A DNA stretch of 22,952 nt from an uncultured Bacillus sp. GTDB lineage: Bacteria > Bacillota > Bacilli > Bacillales_B > DSM-18226. Below the pieces are notes generated by a model that was not told where the DNA came from, searched no databases, and saw nothing but the letters and a program-made list of their open reading frames with translations. Positions within the stretch are counted from its first letter, which is position 1. Each line of letters starts with the position of its first letter. The translations under genes and the position numbers were made by a program. Positions 1-9,400 of the stretch are shown here, piece after piece. The DNA lies in assembly GCF_946478885.1 (NCBI RefSeq), contig NZ_CAMLDX010000054.1, positions 1-22,952 on the forward strand, written 5' to 3'.

Positions 1-75
1 AAATATCGGGCACCTTTCTTCTTGTCTTTGGTTGCGTATGTTCACTGCTTTTATTATATGGGCAGATGACCAGTC

Positions 76-1095
76 TTATACGTGCCAGCCGCGTTCATAT
101 TGCATTGGCGCTTCTATATGGACACGAAGTTCATTAGCAGCGGTTCTCGGCCAGTAGGGATCGCGGAGCAATTCACGGCCCAAGATAATCAAATCTGCCC
201 GATCACTTTGCAATATTTCCTCTGCCTGCAATCCACTTGTGATTAAGCCGACTGCACCTGTGGCAATCTCTGCACCATGTTTGATTTTTTCTGAATACGG
301 CACCTGATAGCATGGATAGATATTGATTTTGGCTGGAATCACCGCCCCCGTACTGACATCTATTAAATCAACACCTTGGTCCTTCATTAATGAACAGTAA
401 TGGATGTAATCCTCGACATGCAGCCCTTCGGCATGATAATCCTCAGCTGAAATCCGGACTAGAAGAGGACCGCTCCATACTGTTTTTACTGCATCAATGA
501 CCTCTTTTAAGAAACGGTAGCGATTTTCGGCGTTGCCTCCGTATTCATCATTCCGGTTATTCGAAAGTGGTGAGAGAAATTGATTAATTAAATAACCATG
601 TGCCCCATGAAGTTCAACGATATCAAACCCGGCTTTTTTCGCCCGTTCTGCTCCTAGCTTAAAGGCTTCAATCGCATGTTGAATATCCTTGAGCGTCATT
701 TCCTTCGGTGTTTTGGAAGTTTCATTGAATGCAATTGCAGAAGGAGCATAAATCTCACCATCTAGTTGGGCTTTTCTACCTGCATGTCCCAATTGGATAC
801 CTGTTTTGCAGCCATATGCTTTGATTTGGTCTGTTATTTGCTTCAGTCCATCAATATGTGCATCATCCCAAATCCCTAAGTCATTGGCAGAAATGCGTCC
901 TTCCGGTGCAACCGCCGTGGCTTCCTGTATAATCAAGCCTATTTGCCCAACCGCACGGCTGACATAGTGAGTCATATGAAACGGTGTTGCAATGCCGTCT
1001 TCCGCAGCGGAATACATGCACATCGGCGCCATTACAATACGATTTTTTAATTCCACATTTTTAATGTTGTAGGATGAAAAAAGTTTAGCTCCCAT
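76..1095 (-). CDS. namA: NADPH dehydrogenase NamA (YqjM-type old yellow enzyme)
   Basis: FMN-dependent ene-reductase that uses NADPH to reduce activated C=C bonds of enones and nitro compounds; cytosolic. The TIM-barrel sequence closely follows B. subtilis YqjM: APMCMYS near the N-terminus supplies the YqjM-class Cys26 and Tyr28, the flavin/substrate motif HGAH gives His163 and His166, FLSPLSNNR and DEYGG follow, and GRELLRDP and the C-terminal QYERGW are present. I start it at the ATG at 1095 (339 aa). An in-frame TTG lies three codons upstream, but MGAKLF aligns with the YqjM N-terminus MARKLF; the purine-rich GGGAG lies 13 nt before the ATG and only 4 nt before the TTG, so neither spacing is ideal. 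It lies downstream of proI on the same strand but has its own probable promoter. In vivo role is unproven; stress or detoxification use is inferred from the family. Confidence 0.95.
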   Translation of the reverse strand: MGAKLFSSYNIKNVELKNRIVMAPMCMYSAAEDGIATPFHMTHYVSRAVGQIGLIIQEATAVAPEGRISANDLGIWDDAHIDGLKQITDQIKAYGCKTGIQLGHAGRKAQLDGEIYAPSAIAFNETSKTPKEMTLKDIQHAIEAFKLGAERAKKAGFDIVELHGAHGYLINQFLSPLSNNRNDEYGGNAENRYRFLKEVIDAVKTVWSGPLLVRISAEDYHAEGLHVEDYIHYCSLMKDQGVDLIDVSTGAVIPAKINIYPCYQVPYSEKIKHGAEIATGAVGLITSGLQAEEILQSDRADLIILGRELLRDPYWPRTAANELRVHIEAPMQYERGWHV

Positions 1096-1132
1096 GAAAT
1101 TCAATCATCTCCCTTATTATTGATTTCCCTTT

Positions 1133-1161
1133 ATTATAGCAGCTTTTGTAAAAAACAGAAA
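1133..1161 (-). promoter_or_regulatory. Probable sigma-A promoter of namA
   Basis: On the minus strand a perfect TATAAT (1133-1138) is preceded after 17 nt by a weak -35, TTTCTG (1156-1161). The start codon is about 40 nt downstream. The -10 is convincing, the -35 is not. Confidence 0.4.
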
Positions 1162-1166
1162 AAGAA

Positions 1167-1202
1167 AGGCATTTGCGGTAGCATTTTCAATACGGAATGC
1201 CT
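1167..1202 (-). terminator. Possible terminator after proI
   Basis: AGGCATT and AATGCCT form a 7-bp stem with a long loop, followed on the minus strand by a T-rich stretch (TTCTTTTTC then TTTTTT). It sits just past the proI stop and before the namA promoter. The loop is long, so this is a modest call. Confidence 0.4.
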
Positions 1203-1221
1203 CACAGCAATGCCTTCATTT

Positions 1222-2064
1222 TTAAGACAGAGTCGTATTCAACTTTTCACTAATGACCTTTCCCAAATATTTCGATTGGACAGTGGCGGCTTTAATACAT
1301 TCAATGACCGCACGATCTACTTCATGAGAGGCCAAAACCTTTAATCCAGCTTCCGTGGTGCCTCCTGGGCTTGTGACTTCTTTACGCAGCTGGGCAGCCG
1401 GCTTCGTTGAAGAATCCAGCATTTGGGCCGCTCCGAGAATGGTTTGGACAATTAAATCTTTTGCTAAGTCTTCTTCTAGCCCAAGTTCAACAGCACTCTT
1501 TTCCATCGCTTCAACGAGATAATATATATAAGCCGGTCCGCTTCCGGAAAGTCCTGTTACGGCATCAAGCTGCTCCTCCTGAACAATTCTGACAATCCCG
1601 ACTGTTTGGAATATTTTCTGTGCCAACTCGATCTGCGCTTGCGAAACATACTTATTCACGGCTAAGCCAGTAGCTGATTTTCCCACGGTTGCTGATGTAT
1701 TCGGCATTGCACGAACAATCGGCAGTGATGTTTCCAGTAATCGTTCCATGCTGTCAAGCGAAACGCCGGCAAGAACGGAAATGATCAGCGTATTGTCCTC
1801 CAAATTGGATTTTAATGTATGAAGAGATGTGGCTGCATCCTTTGGTTTCATGGCTAAAAGAACTGCATCGGCTCCTTTCAGCATTTTTGCTGTATCATAG
1901 GAGGTGGAGATACCATATTTGGCCTTCAGCTCATCCAGCCTTCCCTGGTTGCTCCGATTTGTTACCCAAATATGACCAGCTTCAAGCAGGTCGTTTTCTA
2001 CCATGCCTGAAATTAAAGCTTCCGCCATAGAACCGGCACCGATAATGGCTAATTTGTTCATCAT
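1222..2064 (-). CDS. proI: Pyrroline-5-carboxylate reductase
   Basis: Last step of proline synthesis: NAD(P)H reduction of 1-pyrroline-5-carboxylate to proline, in the cytosol. The N-terminal Rossmann motif IIGAGSMAEA (residues 7-16), the RAMPNTS motif, the LSGSGPAYIY segment and the C-terminal TSPGGTTEAGL are hallmarks of the ProC family, and 280 residues is the usual length. Two ATG codons in tandem open the frame; AAAGGAG is 5 nt before the first and 8 nt before the second, so the true start may be one residue in. I use the ProI symbol because B. subtilis proI (YqjO) neighbours yqjM and yqjQ, as here, but B. subtilis has several ProC paralogues and orthology is inferred from context. Confidence 0.93.
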   Translation of the reverse strand: MMNKLAIIGAGSMAEALISGMVENDLLEAGHIWVTNRSNQGRLDELKAKYGISTSYDTAKMLKGADAVLLAMKPKDAATSLHTLKSNLEDNTLIISVLAGVSLDSMERLLETSLPIVRAMPNTSATVGKSATGLAVNKYVSQAQIELAQKIFQTVGIVRIVQEEQLDAVTGLSGSGPAYIYYLVEAMEKSAVELGLEEDLAKDLIVQTILGAAQMLDSSTKPAAQLRKEVTSPGGTTEAGLKVLASHEVDRAVIECIKAATVQSKYLGKVISEKLNTTLS

Positions 2065-2092
2065 ACTAACTCCTTTCTGAATCCTATGTATA

Positions 2093-2121
2093 ATTATTAT
2101 ACTCTAGTATTAATTTGACAA
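2093..2121 (-). promoter_or_regulatory. Probable promoter of proI
   Basis: Minus strand: TTGTCA (2116-2121), 17-nt spacer, AATAAT (2093-2098). A better-looking TATAAT (2096-2101) overlaps but would leave only a 14-nt spacer. Confidence 0.45.
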
Positions 2122-2260
2122 TTGAGAAGTGAAACATATATTCTCAATATGATACTTTCCCTGAAATGAAGGAACCAAATTATTATAAAGTATTTTCGGA
2201 CTTTTTTTAACCATTTCCCAGAATAAAATGTCCATCACATGTATTTCCGGACAGGCTTCA

Positions 2261-2289
2261 TTTTGCAATGGATATAAGGATTGTATACT
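2261..2289 (+). promoter_or_regulatory. Possible promoter of the yqjQ-like gene
   Basis: TATACT (2284-2289) sits 28 nt before the start codon. Candidate -35 boxes are TTTTGC (2261-2266, 17-nt spacer) or TTGCAA (2263-2268, 15-nt spacer). Weak call. Confidence 0.3.
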
Positions 2290-2316
2290 GTAACAATGAT
2301 TAGAGGGGGAATATAA

Positions 2317-3114
2317 ATGTCAACGAATCGCTTGAAAAATAAAAACATTATCATAACGGGTGCTTCAAGTGGAATTGGTCTCTCTGTGGCAAAGCTATGT
2401 GCGGAGAGAGGGGCTCATTTAGTCCTTCTTGCTAGACGACTTGAAAAACTGGAGGAAATCAAGCGGGATTTAGAGGAGCAGTTCCATATCACCGTCCATG
2501 TCCATCAGCTAGATGTCTCAAAAACGGATGAGGTGGAGGCTGTTTTTTCACACATCATAGATGAGCTCGGCCGGATTGATGTGTTGCTTAATAACGCAGG
2601 CTATGGCATCTTCCGCTATGCGCATGAAGCCTCTATTGAGGAGATCAAAGGCATGTTCAGCGTAAATGTGGTCGGATTAATGGCCTGCACAAACATGGTG
2701 CTACAAGTTATGAAGCAGCAGAAAAGCGGTCATATCATTAATGTAGCTTCAATAGCTGGGAAAATTGCGACCCCGAAATCAAGCGTCTATTCGGCTACAA
2801 AGCATGCGGTACTAGGCTATTCCAACAGTCTGCGCATGGAATTAGCCGATGACCACGTTTTCGTGACAACGGTGAATCCAGGCCCGATTGCCACAAACTT
2901 TTTTAACATTGCTGATGAACAAGGGACATATGTGAAAAATGTGCAGCGATATATGCTCCAACCGCAATTTGTTGCGAAAAAGATAACGGATGCCATGCTG
3001 ACGAAAACGAGGGAGATTAATCTTCCGCATTGGATGAACGCTGGTAGCGTGATATTTGCCCTATGTCCACGTTTGTTTGAAAGGGCAGGGAAAAGGATAT
3101 TTAATAAGAAGTAA
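2317..3114 (+). CDS. yqjQ: Short-chain dehydrogenase/reductase (YqjQ-like)
   Basis: Classical SDR oxidoreductase, 265 aa, single Rossmann domain. Visible are the cofactor motif TGASSGIG (residues 14-21), the NNAG motif (92-95) and the complete catalytic tetrad Asn117, Ser145, Tyr158, Lys162 (YSATK), with the PG motif after it. Arg40-Arg41 after the second strand suggests NADP(H) preference. The C-terminal 60 residues extend past the core, as in the DltE/YqjQ group of membrane-associated SDRs. ATG preceded by GAGGGGGA at 7 nt. The gene diverges from proI; substrate is unknown. Membership in the SDR family is certain; the YqjQ name rests on similarity plus the namA/proI neighbourhood. Confidence 0.88.
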   Translation: MSTNRLKNKNIIITGASSGIGLSVAKLCAERGAHLVLLARRLEKLEEIKRDLEEQFHITVHVHQLDVSKTDEVEAVFSHIIDELGRIDVLLNNAGYGIFRYAHEASIEEIKGMFSVNVVGLMACTNMVLQVMKQQKSGHIINVASIAGKIATPKSSVYSATKHAVLGYSNSLRMELADDHVFVTTVNPGPIATNFFNIADEQGTYVKNVQRYMLQPQFVAKKITDAMLTKTREINLPHWMNAGSVIFALCPRLFERAGKRIFNKK

Positions 3115-3125
3115 CCTATAACGGG

Positions 3126-3176
3126 GGAATAAAATTAGGGATGAAACGAAAATGGTTTCATCCCTAATTTTATTCC
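3126..3176. terminator. Bidirectional terminator, perfect 22-bp stem
   Basis: Bases 3126-3147 and 3155-3176 are exact reverse complements, with a 7-nt loop (GAAAATG). The A-rich left foot and T-rich right foot (TAATTTTATT) give a terminator-like U tract in both directions. It insulates the yqjQ-like gene from the cad promoter that begins immediately after. Confidence 0.8.
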
Positions 3177-3178
3177 TT

Positions 3179-3202
3179 ATATTCAAATATATATTTGAAT
3201 AT
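3179..3202. promoter_or_regulatory. CadC operator O1
   Basis: A perfect 24-bp palindrome whose core is ATTCAAATATATATTTGAAT (3181-3200). This is the TTCAA/TTGAA type of site bound by SmtB/ArsR-family sensors such as CadC. It overlaps the -35 box of the cadC promoter, so bound CadC should block RNA polymerase. Confidence 0.8.
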
Positions 3203-3247
3203 CGATAGGAAAATACGTTATACTTATTCAAGTGAATGTTTGAATAA
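3195..3247 (+). promoter_or_regulatory. cadC-cadA promoter with second operator O2
   Basis: TTGAAT (3195-3200), 18-nt spacer, TATACT (3219-3224) make a sigma-A promoter. A second inverted repeat, TTATTCAA (3224-3231) and TTGAATAA (3240-3247) with 8 nt between, lies over the expected transcription start. Two operators around one promoter suggest tight metal-responsive repression by CadC. Confidence 0.65.
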
Positions 3248-3261
3248 GAGGAGGGATTGCG

Positions 3262-3630
3262 ATGGGACAAAAGGATACATGTGATATTTATTGTTTTAAT
3301 GAAGAGAAGGTCAAGAAGGTCCAAGTTGAGATGAAAAATGCAGATTTATCTGGTGTTGCCAGATTATTTAAAGCACTAGCAGATGAAAACAGGGCGAAAA
3401 TCTCTTTTGCTTTAAGCAGGGAGAAAGAGCTATGCGTCTGTGATATTGCGAACATTATCGGCTCTACGGTGGCAACTGCGTCTCATCATTTACGCACTCT
3501 TCATAGACAGGGGATCGTGAAATTCCGCAAAGAAGGGAAGTTAGCTTTTTATTCGCTGGATGATGAGCATATCCAACAATTGATCGGGATTGCTCTCGAA
3601 CATTTGAGGGAGGTGAAGGAAAATGTCTGA
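3262..3630 (+). CDS. cadC: CadC, ArsR/SmtB-family metal-sensing repressor
   Basis: Winged-helix repressor that leaves DNA when it binds Cd(II), Pb(II) or Zn(II), inducing the efflux ATPase. At 122 aa it has the length of plasmid pI258 CadC and the same ligands at the same positions: Cys7, Cys11, Cys58 and Cys60 (ELCVCD) for the thiolate sensor site, and Asp101, His103, His114, Glu117 for the second zinc site. The recognition region is STVATASHHLRTL. ATG with GGAGG 7 nt upstream. Its 3' end overlaps cadA by 8 nt, so the two are translationally coupled in one operon controlled from the palindromes upstream. No defect is visible in this gene. Confidence 0.95.
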   Translation: MGQKDTCDIYCFNEEKVKKVQVEMKNADLSGVARLFKALADENRAKISFALSREKELCVCDIANIIGSTVATASHHLRTLHRQGIVKFRKEGKLAFYSLDDEHIQQLIGIALEHLREVKENV

Positions 3631-5758
3631 AGTGCATGCAAAGTCAGGAGACTTAGCAGCAAAAACCTACCGTGTACAAGGATTTTCTTGAGCAGGCTGT
3701 GCGAAAACATTCGAGGAGAATGTGAAACGCCTGGATGGCGTTGTTGATGCACGGGTGAATTTCGGAGCTTCCAAGATTACGGTTTATGGTGAAACCTCGA
3801 TGAAAGATCTAGAAAAGGCCGGGGCTTTTGAAAACTTAAAACTGCGTGATGAAAAAGAGCAAAGAATGGAATCCATTCCATTTTGGAAGCAACGAGAAAA
3901 TATCAAGGTATATGGTGCAATGATATTACTCATCCTCAGCTGGTTGTTAGGAAGAACCTTCGGAGAAGAGCATATTGCCCCGATCATCGGTTATGGGGTT
4001 ACGATTGTTATCGGCGGGTATTCACTATTTATCAAAGGATTTCAACATTTATTCAGATTGAATTTTGACATGAGCACCTTGATGACCATTGCCATTATTG
4101 GGGCTGCCTTAATTGGAGAATGGAGCGAAGGCGCAACAGTCGTCATTCTTTTTTCCATCAGTGAAGCATTGGAGCGCTTTTCGATGGATAAAGCCCGTCA
4201 ATCAATCGAATCATTAATGGATATTGCTCCGAAAGAAGCCTTAATCCGGCGCGGGGATCAGGAGTTCATGATTCAGACAGATGCTATTACAATCGGTGAT
4301 ATCATGATTGTTAAGCCAGGGCAAAAGCTTGCGATGGACGGGATTATCGTGAAGGGCTTTTCAGCCTTGAATCAGGCGGCGATTACAGGAGAATCTGTTC
4401 CCATCACAAAGACGATAGGCGATGAAGTATTTGCCGGAACGTTAAACGAAGAAGGGCTTTTGGAAGTCAAAGTGACAAAACTCGTGGAGGATACAACTCT
4501 CGCTAGAATCATTCATTTAGTGGAAGCAGCACAGGCTGAACGTGCTCCATCACAGGCCTTTGTTGATAAGTTTGCTAAGTATTACACTCCTGTGATTGTG
4601 GTGCTCGCCTTTATTATCGCTATTGTTCCACCGCTATGGGACGGGGACTGGAGCAAATGGATTTATAACGGATTATCAGTATTGGTAGTCGGTTGTCCCT
4701 GCGCCTTAGTCATTTCGACTCCGGTTTCAGTGGTCACAGCGATTGGCAATGCTGCACGAAACGGAGTCTTAATTAAAGGCGGCATTCATCTGGAGGCTTC
4801 CGGTTCCTTGAAGGTATTGGCCTTTGATAAAACTGGAACCCTGACAGAAGGGGTTCCAGTGGTGACAGATTTGATTTCATTTGGCGGGAATGAACGGGAA
4901 TGGTTTGCGATCATGGCTGCCTTGGAAAAAGGATCGCAGCACCCATTGGCCTCAGCCGTTCTCACTAAAGCTGAGGAAATGGGAATTTCGGTTAACGCAG
5001 ACGCTGTGCATGATTTTCAATCGTTAACAGGAAAGGGAGTGCGAGCAATAATCGAGGGTGAAAGATACTATGTAGGCAGCCCGAATCTATTTCAGGAGCT
5101 TTTGCCTGATAAAATGGACGAAAAACTGACAAAGCAGATTGTAAGCCTGCAAGAGAAAGGCAAAACGGTCATGCTCCTCGGAACATCCAGAGATATCTTG
5201 CTGCTGGTTGCGGTAGCCGATCAATTGCGCAAAAACACGAGAGAGATCATTCATAGGCTTCATCAGCTCGGCATTGAAAAAACAGTCATGCTGACTGGTG
5301 ACAACGAAAGAACGGCAATAGCGATTGGAACCGCAGCCGGCGTCTCTGAGATTAAAGCAGAATTGCTTCCTGAGGATAAATTAAACGCCATCAAGCAACT
5401 GCGTATGGAACATCATTATGTAGCCATGGTCGGGGACGGTGTCAATGATGCGCCAGCACTCGCTGCTGCATCGGTTGGCGTGGCTATGGGAGGAGCCGGT
5501 ACAGATACGGCATTGGAAACAGCGGATATTGCTTTAATGTCCGATGAATTAAGTAAACTCCCATTTACGATCCAATTAAGCCGGAAAGCACTGAAAACGA
5601 TTAAACAAAACATCACGTTCTCCTTAGTGGTCAAAGTCCTTGCCTTATTGCTTGTCATCCCGGGCTGGTTGACTCTTTGGATCGCTATCTTTGCCGATAT
5701 GGGAGCAACCCTGCTCGTAACCTTAAATAGTCTGCGGCTTCTGAAGGTAAAAGATTAG
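3623..5758 (+). CDS. cadA: CadA, Cd/Zn/Pb-exporting P1B-ATPase, with in-frame TGA at Cys23
   Basis: Membrane ATPase that pumps Cd(II), Zn(II) or Pb(II) out of the cell. Translated from the ATG at 3623 (strong GGAGG 9 nt upstream, overlapping the cadC stop) the frame has 711 codons. Residues 15-80 form a heavy-metal-associated (HMA) domain, then come the membrane helices, TGES actuator motif, the metal-site CPC (358-360), the phosphorylation motif DKTGT (Asp402), HP of the nucleotide domain, and GDGVND (Asp605). Codon 23 (3689-3691) is TGA. Homologues have cysteine there: the metal motif is CxxC and this reads stop-A-G-Cys26. Everything after it is open and conserved to the end. Possible readings are a nonsense mutation or base error, UGA readthrough, selenocysteine, or a shorter pump re-initiated within the HMA region (for example GTG 3722). 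Family assignment is certain; how full-length protein is made is not. Confidence 0.9.
3689..3733 (+). other. In-frame UGA plus SECIS-like hairpin in cadA
   Basis: The UGA (3689-3691) is followed by a hairpin: lower stem CAGGC (3693-3697) with GCCTG (3729-3733), an asymmetric internal loop, upper stem ACATTC (3707-3712) with GAATGT (3718-3723), and apical loop GAGGA (3713-3717). The apical loop starts 21 nt after the UGA, begins with G, and the upper stem has 6 bp. These agree with the general description of bacterial SECIS elements (G early in the loop, loop about 16-37 nt from UGA). The loop lacks the GU seen in E. coli fdhF. A chance hairpin in coding sequence cannot be excluded, so the functional call is tentative; the UGA itself is plain. 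Confidence 0.3.
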
Positions 5759-5874
5759 CCTTGTTGCACATGAAGCTGTAGGAGGCTTATTCCAGAAGGA
5801 AAAGTTTGGTATAATTGGGGTAAAAGAGAAAGGGTTGCTTTATGGTTATTAAGTAAGGGTACATCGTTCTATCT

Positions 5875-6201
5875 GGGTCCGTTGTCGTGAATGTAGCTAT
5901 TGACCATGGTGTTATAGAAACAACGATCACATTACCGCACATGATAATCCAACATATGAAAGACACGGTGTTATTCATTATGCAGTAGCCAACATGCCTG
6001 GAGCTGTTCCAAGAACGTCTACAATCGCCTTTACAAATTGCGAATAAAGGCGTATTTAAAGCAATTTCTGAAAATGAGGCATTAAAACGTGGTGTCAACG
6101 TAGCAAACGGAGAAATAACGTATGAAGCAGTGGCAAAAGATTTAGGTTATAGCTACACGAACGTTGAAGATGCTCTAAAAAAGGAATTAACTAGCATTTA
6201 A
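5875..6201 (+). pseudogene. ald: Decayed 3' part of alanine dehydrogenase (ald)
   Basis: The C-terminal third of alanine dehydrogenase is readable only by switching frames. [12 protein letters not shown] is followed, one frame over, by [20 protein letters not shown] and [14 protein letters not shown]; then a short deletion removes the TLPYA region, and the last frame reads [29 protein letters not shown] and ends in LKKELTSI at a TAA. The NAD-binding and N-terminal two thirds are absent. Upstream, 5759-5874 holds a TATAAT-like box (5810-5815) and an aborted ATG reading frame that I cannot assign; this may be the scar of the deletion. No product is expected. Confidence 0.85.
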
Positions 6202-6226
6202 TTAAGGCTTTTATACAAAAGATAAT

Positions 6227-6258
6227 AAAAAGGCTGTCCTAAAAGGGGCAGCCTTTTT
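6227..6258 (+). terminator. Rho-independent terminator
   Basis: AAAAGGCTG and CAGCCTTTT pair, extended by TCC with GGG (one T-G pair) around a TAAAAG loop, ending in a run of T. It lies just past the ald relic and probably once served that gene; it now also isolates the phosphoesterase gene. Confidence 0.8.
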
Positions 6259-6390
6259 CCATAATAATGAAGGTGTGAAAGCTGGATAGAATCTGAGGAA
6301 AATTTTCCGGAATTCTATCGTTCAAATCATAGTTCATATCTTGTTATTATCTTATTATCATCCTACTCAAAAAGCCGCTAAAACGATATA

Positions 6391-6429
6391 TTCACATTAC
6401 TTAACTTTAACTTAACATTCTATTATAAA
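6391..6429 (+). promoter_or_regulatory. Putative PhoP-box promoter of the secreted phosphoesterase
   Basis: Three direct hexamers, TTCACA (6391), TTAACT (6401) and TTAACA (6412), are spaced 4 and 5 nt apart, i.e. about one helical turn. This is the pattern of Bacillus PhoP boxes, TT(A/T/C)ACA with about 5-nt gaps. An AT-rich -10 candidate (TATAAA, 6424-6429) follows. Phosphate-starvation control is an inference strengthened by the phosphoesterase domain of the downstream protein. Confidence 0.55.
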
Positions 6430-6485
6430 TAGTTAAGTAAAATGAATATGTGTGAATATTTTGTTAAAACAACTAGGAGGCTGTC

Positions 6486-9400
6486 GTGAAGAAAAAAGGG
6501 GAAATGAATCTATTATTCAAGTATTTAATCTTTTTTTGTCTTCTTTTCATTCAATTAACACCGATCGCACCCATCGTCCATGCAGAGAAGGCGGGAGAGA
6601 GTGCATCTCCAAATGATTCTGATGATAAAACGATTCAAGAGGCAACAAATCCAGACGCAGAAGGAATAAATTCACCGTCTGCTGTTCAAGAAAATTTCAA
6701 TCACTATCCGCCTTTGTTGATTACGGAAATCTCACCAGATTCAGCGGGCAGTGATTACTATGAGTTTTTCGAAGTCTACAATAATACCAATAAACCACTA
6801 TCATTAAATAATTATACATTTTCTTATGTGTATTCAGATGGAAGTAATGCGGATAAAGCTTTTCCAATTCCGGAAAACACCGTGATTCAGCCGCAGCAAG
6901 CCCTGGTTTTTTGGTATAACTCTCAAGGAAAAGTTCCAGCTGATTTTAATACCTTTTTTAACAGCAATCTACCAGAGGAACAAATCGTCTCTTATAAAGA
7001 CCAATTTCCTGGTTTTGCGAATGGGGGAAACAGGGGATTAGCGATCAAAAATAAAGCAGGACAGACAATCGTTTCTGCCAGCTATCTTCCCGGTGAGACC
7101 AATAACACGGGAAAGGTCGTTCAATATCAATATCCAAAAACAAATACAGAAATGGACAAGCTGGAAACAGTAGCCAATCCGTCACCTGGAACATCTGAGC
7201 CAAGCCAGGTTCCTGCTTCACCTGTGAATCTGGATGAGATTCCAGAAGATCTTGTCGCACCGGTAATTGAACATACACCACTGACAGGTAGTGAAGCCTA
7301 TACAGATATCGTGGTGGAAGCCAATGTAACAGATGATCTGTCTGTTCCATATGCAGCTCTTTACTATAAAAAAGAGGGCGACGAAGCATTCACTTCACTA
7401 GCGATGAATGTAACGGCAGAAAATCCAGCCCATTTTACAGTAACGATTCCTAGTATGGAAGTGGATTCGAATGTGACCTATTATATCGAGGCATCAGATG
7501 GAAAGAATACAAGCAGAACGGAAGACCATCAGATCACTGTTTCTCAGCCTAATCTTGATTTTAATAAAGTACCTGCCTTACTGGTTACAGAAGTAGTGCC
7601 GGATTCTGCGAATGTGGACGGTGCTGACGGATATGAATTTATCGAAATTTATAATAATAGCAATCAACCAATCCAGTTTGAAGATTACAAAATTCAATAT
7701 CGTTATGGTACAGATTCTGAAACCGATGTGATTTGGGAGTCGGTGCCCGATGATTTTGAGATTCCATCAAAGGGAACCGTTGTTTTCTGGATTATCAATG
7801 ATAAAAATGGAACGAAAACAGTTGCTGATTTTAATGCCCACTACAAAACAAACCTGGTTGAAAATAAGGAAATCGTCAAAATTCACTCAGCAGGTATGGC
7901 AAACGGCAGTACAAGAGGAATTTTAGTTGCAACAAATACCGATATGGAAAGTTCTGTTGCATACTATAATGAAGAATCGGGAGTAGACGATACCAATGCC
8001 GATAAGGGGATCATGTATAAATACCCTGTTGATGGAACGAATCAAATGGTGAAAATAAGCGCAGGCAAAGAAGCGGCAACACCTGGTATGGTTTCACAAG
8101 CGCAAGTTTCAGCCAAAACGGTACAAGTTCCTGAAGATACCAGCGCACCAACAATAGCAGATCTAACAGGAAAGACCGAAATCAATCAAAAAGAAGATTT
8201 AATCTTAAAAACCGATGCAAAAGATGATCAAATGGTAAAAACCGTTGCTCTCTATTATAAAAATAATGAGCAATCTGAATATAAAAAAGTACTCTTACAG
8301 CAAGATTATAATGGTCTTCTCTACCATTTTACCGTCTATTCACCTGATCTGATTGAAAAAAAATCGATTGAATACTACTATGTTGTTTCTGATGGTAAAA
8401 ATACAATCAAAACCGAAACATATAAAGTCAATATAACAAGTGATCAGAATCCTGATCCGTTACGGCTCAATGTGAAAAATGAAGAATTCCTTTCAGGGAA
8501 AAAAATAGTAAAAGCAACATCCAATCTGGAGGCTCCAGAAAAGGTTAAACTTTTTATTGATGAAAAGGAGATCACGGACAACACGTTTCGTTCGCTTGAA
8601 GGTGAAAGCTATTTTGCTTTTGAAGTCAGCGGAGTCAATACCTTTTTCCAAAACGGTGTGACAATGGGGGATGAAGTCCTTCGCATTTTTGACGATTGGA
8701 TACCGCAATGGAAAACGATCACGGTTCCGATTCAGCCGGATAAATTAAAAGAAGGGAACAATATTTTTACGATTCGTTCAGGAGACAAGGCTACACCATT
8801 TCCAACAGAAAATGGCGAAAACCGTGATGATTACAGTTTACGCAACGTCCGACTTGTGCTCACAGACGGTACCGTCATTCAAGACCCAGACTACAAGGAT
8901 CCCGAAAAAGTAATGGCTATGAATGATGCGAATGCCGCGGTTGATTTTTCGATGAACATTCCAGCAGAAAAAATGGTTTCGAAAGCATATAAATGGGATA
9001 CCACAACGGCAGCTGATGGTGAATATACGATCCGTGCTGAAGACGCCGTGAATCCTGGAGCGAATGCAAAAGTGAAAGTGGATAACACGGCACCTGTCAT
9101 TGAAACGAACGTGGAAAAAAATAAAGAATATAAAGGGAAATTTACGATTGAAGCAAAAGTGAATGATGCATTAGCAGGGGTGGAGACAACGGAAATCAAA
9201 CTGGATGAGGAAGTCATCGCTGTACCTTATGAAACTTCATCTGCCCAATTATCCCCTGGAAGCCATACATTGACGGTTTCTGCCGTTGATAAAATCGGAA
9301 ACAAAACAGAGTTGAAGGTGCCATTTTCGGTTGTAGATGAATTACCTGCAAAGCCGGAACTTGTTTCACCGCAGGCGGGAGCAAATGATCAGAAACAAAC

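Noticed and set aside
1120..1344. 74-codon plus-strand frame between namA and proI
   Set aside because: It covers the proI terminator and the antisense of the proI 3' end; no ribosome site.
8891..9217. 108-codon minus-strand frame inside the phosphoesterase gene
   Set aside because: Antiparallel shadow of a strongly coding region, Ser/Ala/Phe-rich, with no start signal or known family.
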